A stretch of DNA of 64,000 bases, from contig CAJNDS010000366.1 of the NCBI GenBank assembly GCA_905221605.1, positions 1-64,000 of the forward strand. The letters run 5' to 3'. The number at the start of each line of letters is the position of its first letter. Position 1 is the stretch's first letter. Source of the DNA: Symbiodinium natans (lineage: Eukaryota; Sar; Dinophyceae; Suessiales; Symbiodiniaceae). Below, piece after piece: positions 62,160 to 64,000 of this stretch. A program made the position numbers and the translations under genes. The notes beneath the pieces were generated by a model. It searched no databases. It was not told where the DNA came from and was given only the letters and a program-made list of their open reading frames with translations.

Positions 62160-62400
62160 AACCCTATAAACCTGAACGCGGCCTGACATGGCTTGTAGCG
62201 GGTGGCTTCAGGGGCTTCGGACTTGTGGCTTTCTGGTGGTGCCGGACCTGAAACGCACCTTGGCCTGTACGAAACGCAGTCCGGCAGAGCCTGAAACGCA
62301 CCTCCGCGGCCACGCACGGCGGACCTGAAACGCGCACCCGTTCACGGTCGGGCGGACCCGAAAGGCGCTTTGACCCATACTTGCGGACCCCGGTTTCCTA
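62160..62400 (+). repeat. CCTGAAACGCACC dispersed motif cluster
   Basis: GGACCTGAAACGC and close variants occur at least four times. The reverse-complement form (TTTCAGGTCCG, TTTCAGGCGCAC) occurs on the other side of the telomere-like array at 61,328-61,430. Confidence 0.6.
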
Positions 62401-62679
62401 GGGGGGGTACCCATTTGAGGCCAAAAAAAGGGGTTCTGACAACCTACACGATAAATCGAGGGGGGGGGGCATGTTATCATCGGGAAAGGCAATCTCCAAC
62501 ATGACATGGGGCTGTGAACACCACAGCCCGTACAACCGACTAACTTGAGGACTTGCGTGCCCTTGGGGCTTCGGGGGGGGCTAAGCGTGCGGAGAGAGAG
62601 AGAGATCGAGGGCGCAGACCCCAAGCCCCTAGAAAGAAAGAAAGATCGAGGGAGAGACAGCGAGATTGTGGGAGAGACC

Positions 62680-64000
62680 AGCCCTGGGAACAACATGTTA
62701 AAGGATGTTAAGCTCTTAAGCACGAAAGTATGCAGGAGGTGACAGGAGGTGCCCAAATGGCGTACTGTAGTCGTCTTGGGTCAGGTCACGGGCGGTTGAG
62801 TGTCACTGAGTGTGGCAGGCTGCGCTGCTGCGGCATTTGCCTCTCGAGGAGCTACCTTCCTTTCCGCAGAGAACTCGTTGTTGCTAGGCTGAGAGATGTT
62901 GAGAGGATGTGGCAGACGCAGCAATTGATGCTGCGGTTGGGATGTGGGTATGGGGCCCACTTTCATCGAACAGCATGTTGGCCTGCACTGTCTCTGAATA
63001 TTGCCGCACTTACAGTCTCGGACAGTCGCACTACCTCACAGGTGAGAGTGGAGTGGTTGCGGCAAGGCCAGCCACCTCTGAGCACTTTCCATCGATGACC
63101 CAGTCTGGGTGAGTGGGTTTTCCGGGCATGAAGGAAGGTTCAGAGAGCAGAAAAAAGGCTTTAATGCTGGGTTTGCAAAGGCCGCTTGCCGAAGCTGGGC
63201 GTCTATTGGGCCGATGCCGTGGAGCGAAGCTTGGGAGGCGCCGGAACCCGAAAGATCCCGAAAGACCGAGATGCACACATCTTTGAGAGTCACACCCTCC
63301 TCAGAGAGCCGACCAGTTCCCCACAGACACTGGGAGAAGCAGATCCAGCGGTAATGTTGAGTGTGAGTGGGATCTGAACTTTGGCCTTGTTGCAGTGACA
63401 TTGCGGGGGCTTGCAAGCGCTATTTTCTCTGCTCTGCAAACTTGGCAGCGAGCACTCGTGGAATATGAGAAATCACGGGCACGAAGCGCAGAAAGGTGTG
63501 AAGCAAGGCTGCCAAGGCTTGGCAGAAGCGATGTATCAGCTACGGGTCTTGGGATGGGGAGGGTGATCTTGAAAGGCCACAATCTGTGCACGTAGTGCCC
63601 ATTGTTGGACCATCTTTGGCCGAGGGAGATGAGAAAGTGTTTGAGATCGTCTCGCCGACGACGGCGGTGGCGACGGCGGTGGCGACGGCGAAGACGACGG
63701 TGGAACAAACAAGGGCAATGACAACGACGCCAAGCACAGCCTAGGTTTTCTCGACGACAACCTTGGCACCACAAGTTCTCTTCAACCGCTCCGCGAACTG
63801 GAAGAATCACACGGGACATTGTTCCCATAGCCGCAGAACAAAGCTGCGACTTTGCATGGCTTGCAGCCGAGCCGAAGAGTTCAGCTCTGCATGCTAGCAC
63901 CTCCATCACCTCCCAAAATGCCGTCTTTTAGCTTTCATGCAGCTGCTGGACTCGTTCCGGCCCGCTTGTTTGTGCCAGACGCTGCAGCCTCTACCAACCC
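62680..64000. other. Unresolved right end, weak exon candidates
   Basis: Plus-strand frames at about 62,880-62,925 (RDVERMWQTQQ), 63,186-63,355 (KLGVYWADAVERSLGG) and 63,395-63,535 (TWQRALVEYEKSRARSAERC) have exon-like composition but no recognised family. A GACGGCGGTGGC triplet-type repeat lies at 63,655-63,700. Confidence 0.35.

Noticed and set aside
1-64000. tRNA, rRNA or CRISPR arrays
   Set aside because: None recognised; the direct repeats present lack regular unique spacers and belong to satellites.

Overview
The window looks like nuclear DNA of a dinoflagellate, most likely a Symbiodiniaceae-like alga. Several signals agree on this: plant-type TTTAGGG interstitial telomere repeats, DIRS-like tyrosine-recombinase retrotransposons with dinoflagellate-style domains, multi-exon genes whose introns begin with GC or GA as often as GT, a run of genes all on one strand, and a probable relic of the trans-spliced leader. 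No species can be named from sequence alone.

Bases 1-7,867 are repeat-rich and decayed. They hold the 3' end of a DIRS-like element (RNase H end, then B1-A2-B2 split direct repeats ending at 1,280), a broken ubiquitin-specific-protease-like gene (2,166-3,368), two blocks of G-run/C-run satellite (3,870-4,420 and 6,180-7,555), an old telomere-like tract, and the left part of an A-tract minisatellite.

Bases 7,868-32,186 form one 24.3 kb composite mobile element. Two copies of a DIRS-like element lie in inverted orientation: left copy on the minus strand, right copy on the plus strand. They are separated by about 3.6 copies of a 1.81 kb tandem repeat. Each copy has the order tyrosine recombinase, gag-like zinc-knuckle protein, then a pol protein with 2OG-Fe(II)-oxygenase-like, degenerate DNA-methyltransferase-like, reverse transcriptase and RNase H regions. 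The left copy is open throughout. The right copy has small deletions of 8, 90 and 32 bp. The outer ends cut the terminal repeat at the same AAG and join one minisatellite target on both sides. That is the signature expected if a circular molecule was integrated by its own tyrosine recombinase. Gag and pol share one frame, interrupted only by a UGA in a CUAG readthrough context.

Bases 32,187-33,425 are the rest of the target minisatellite.

Bases 35,975-58,935 are the genic part, and every recognised gene is on the plus strand: a cation diffusion facilitator metal transporter, a ubiquitin-like/ankyrin-repeat protein, an OEP61-like TPR tail-anchored protein in about twenty small exons, an Arf-family GTPase, a SpoU/TrmH RNA 2'-O-methyltransferase and a cytidine/deoxycytidylate-type deaminase. 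These are housekeeping functions with no obvious shared pathway, so the shared strand probably reflects dinoflagellate unidirectional gene arrays rather than an operon.

Bases 60,500-62,700 hold GA microsatellites, a G-run, and a degenerate TTTAGGG array with a 205 bp higher-order repeat. The last 1.3 kb has only weak exon candidates.
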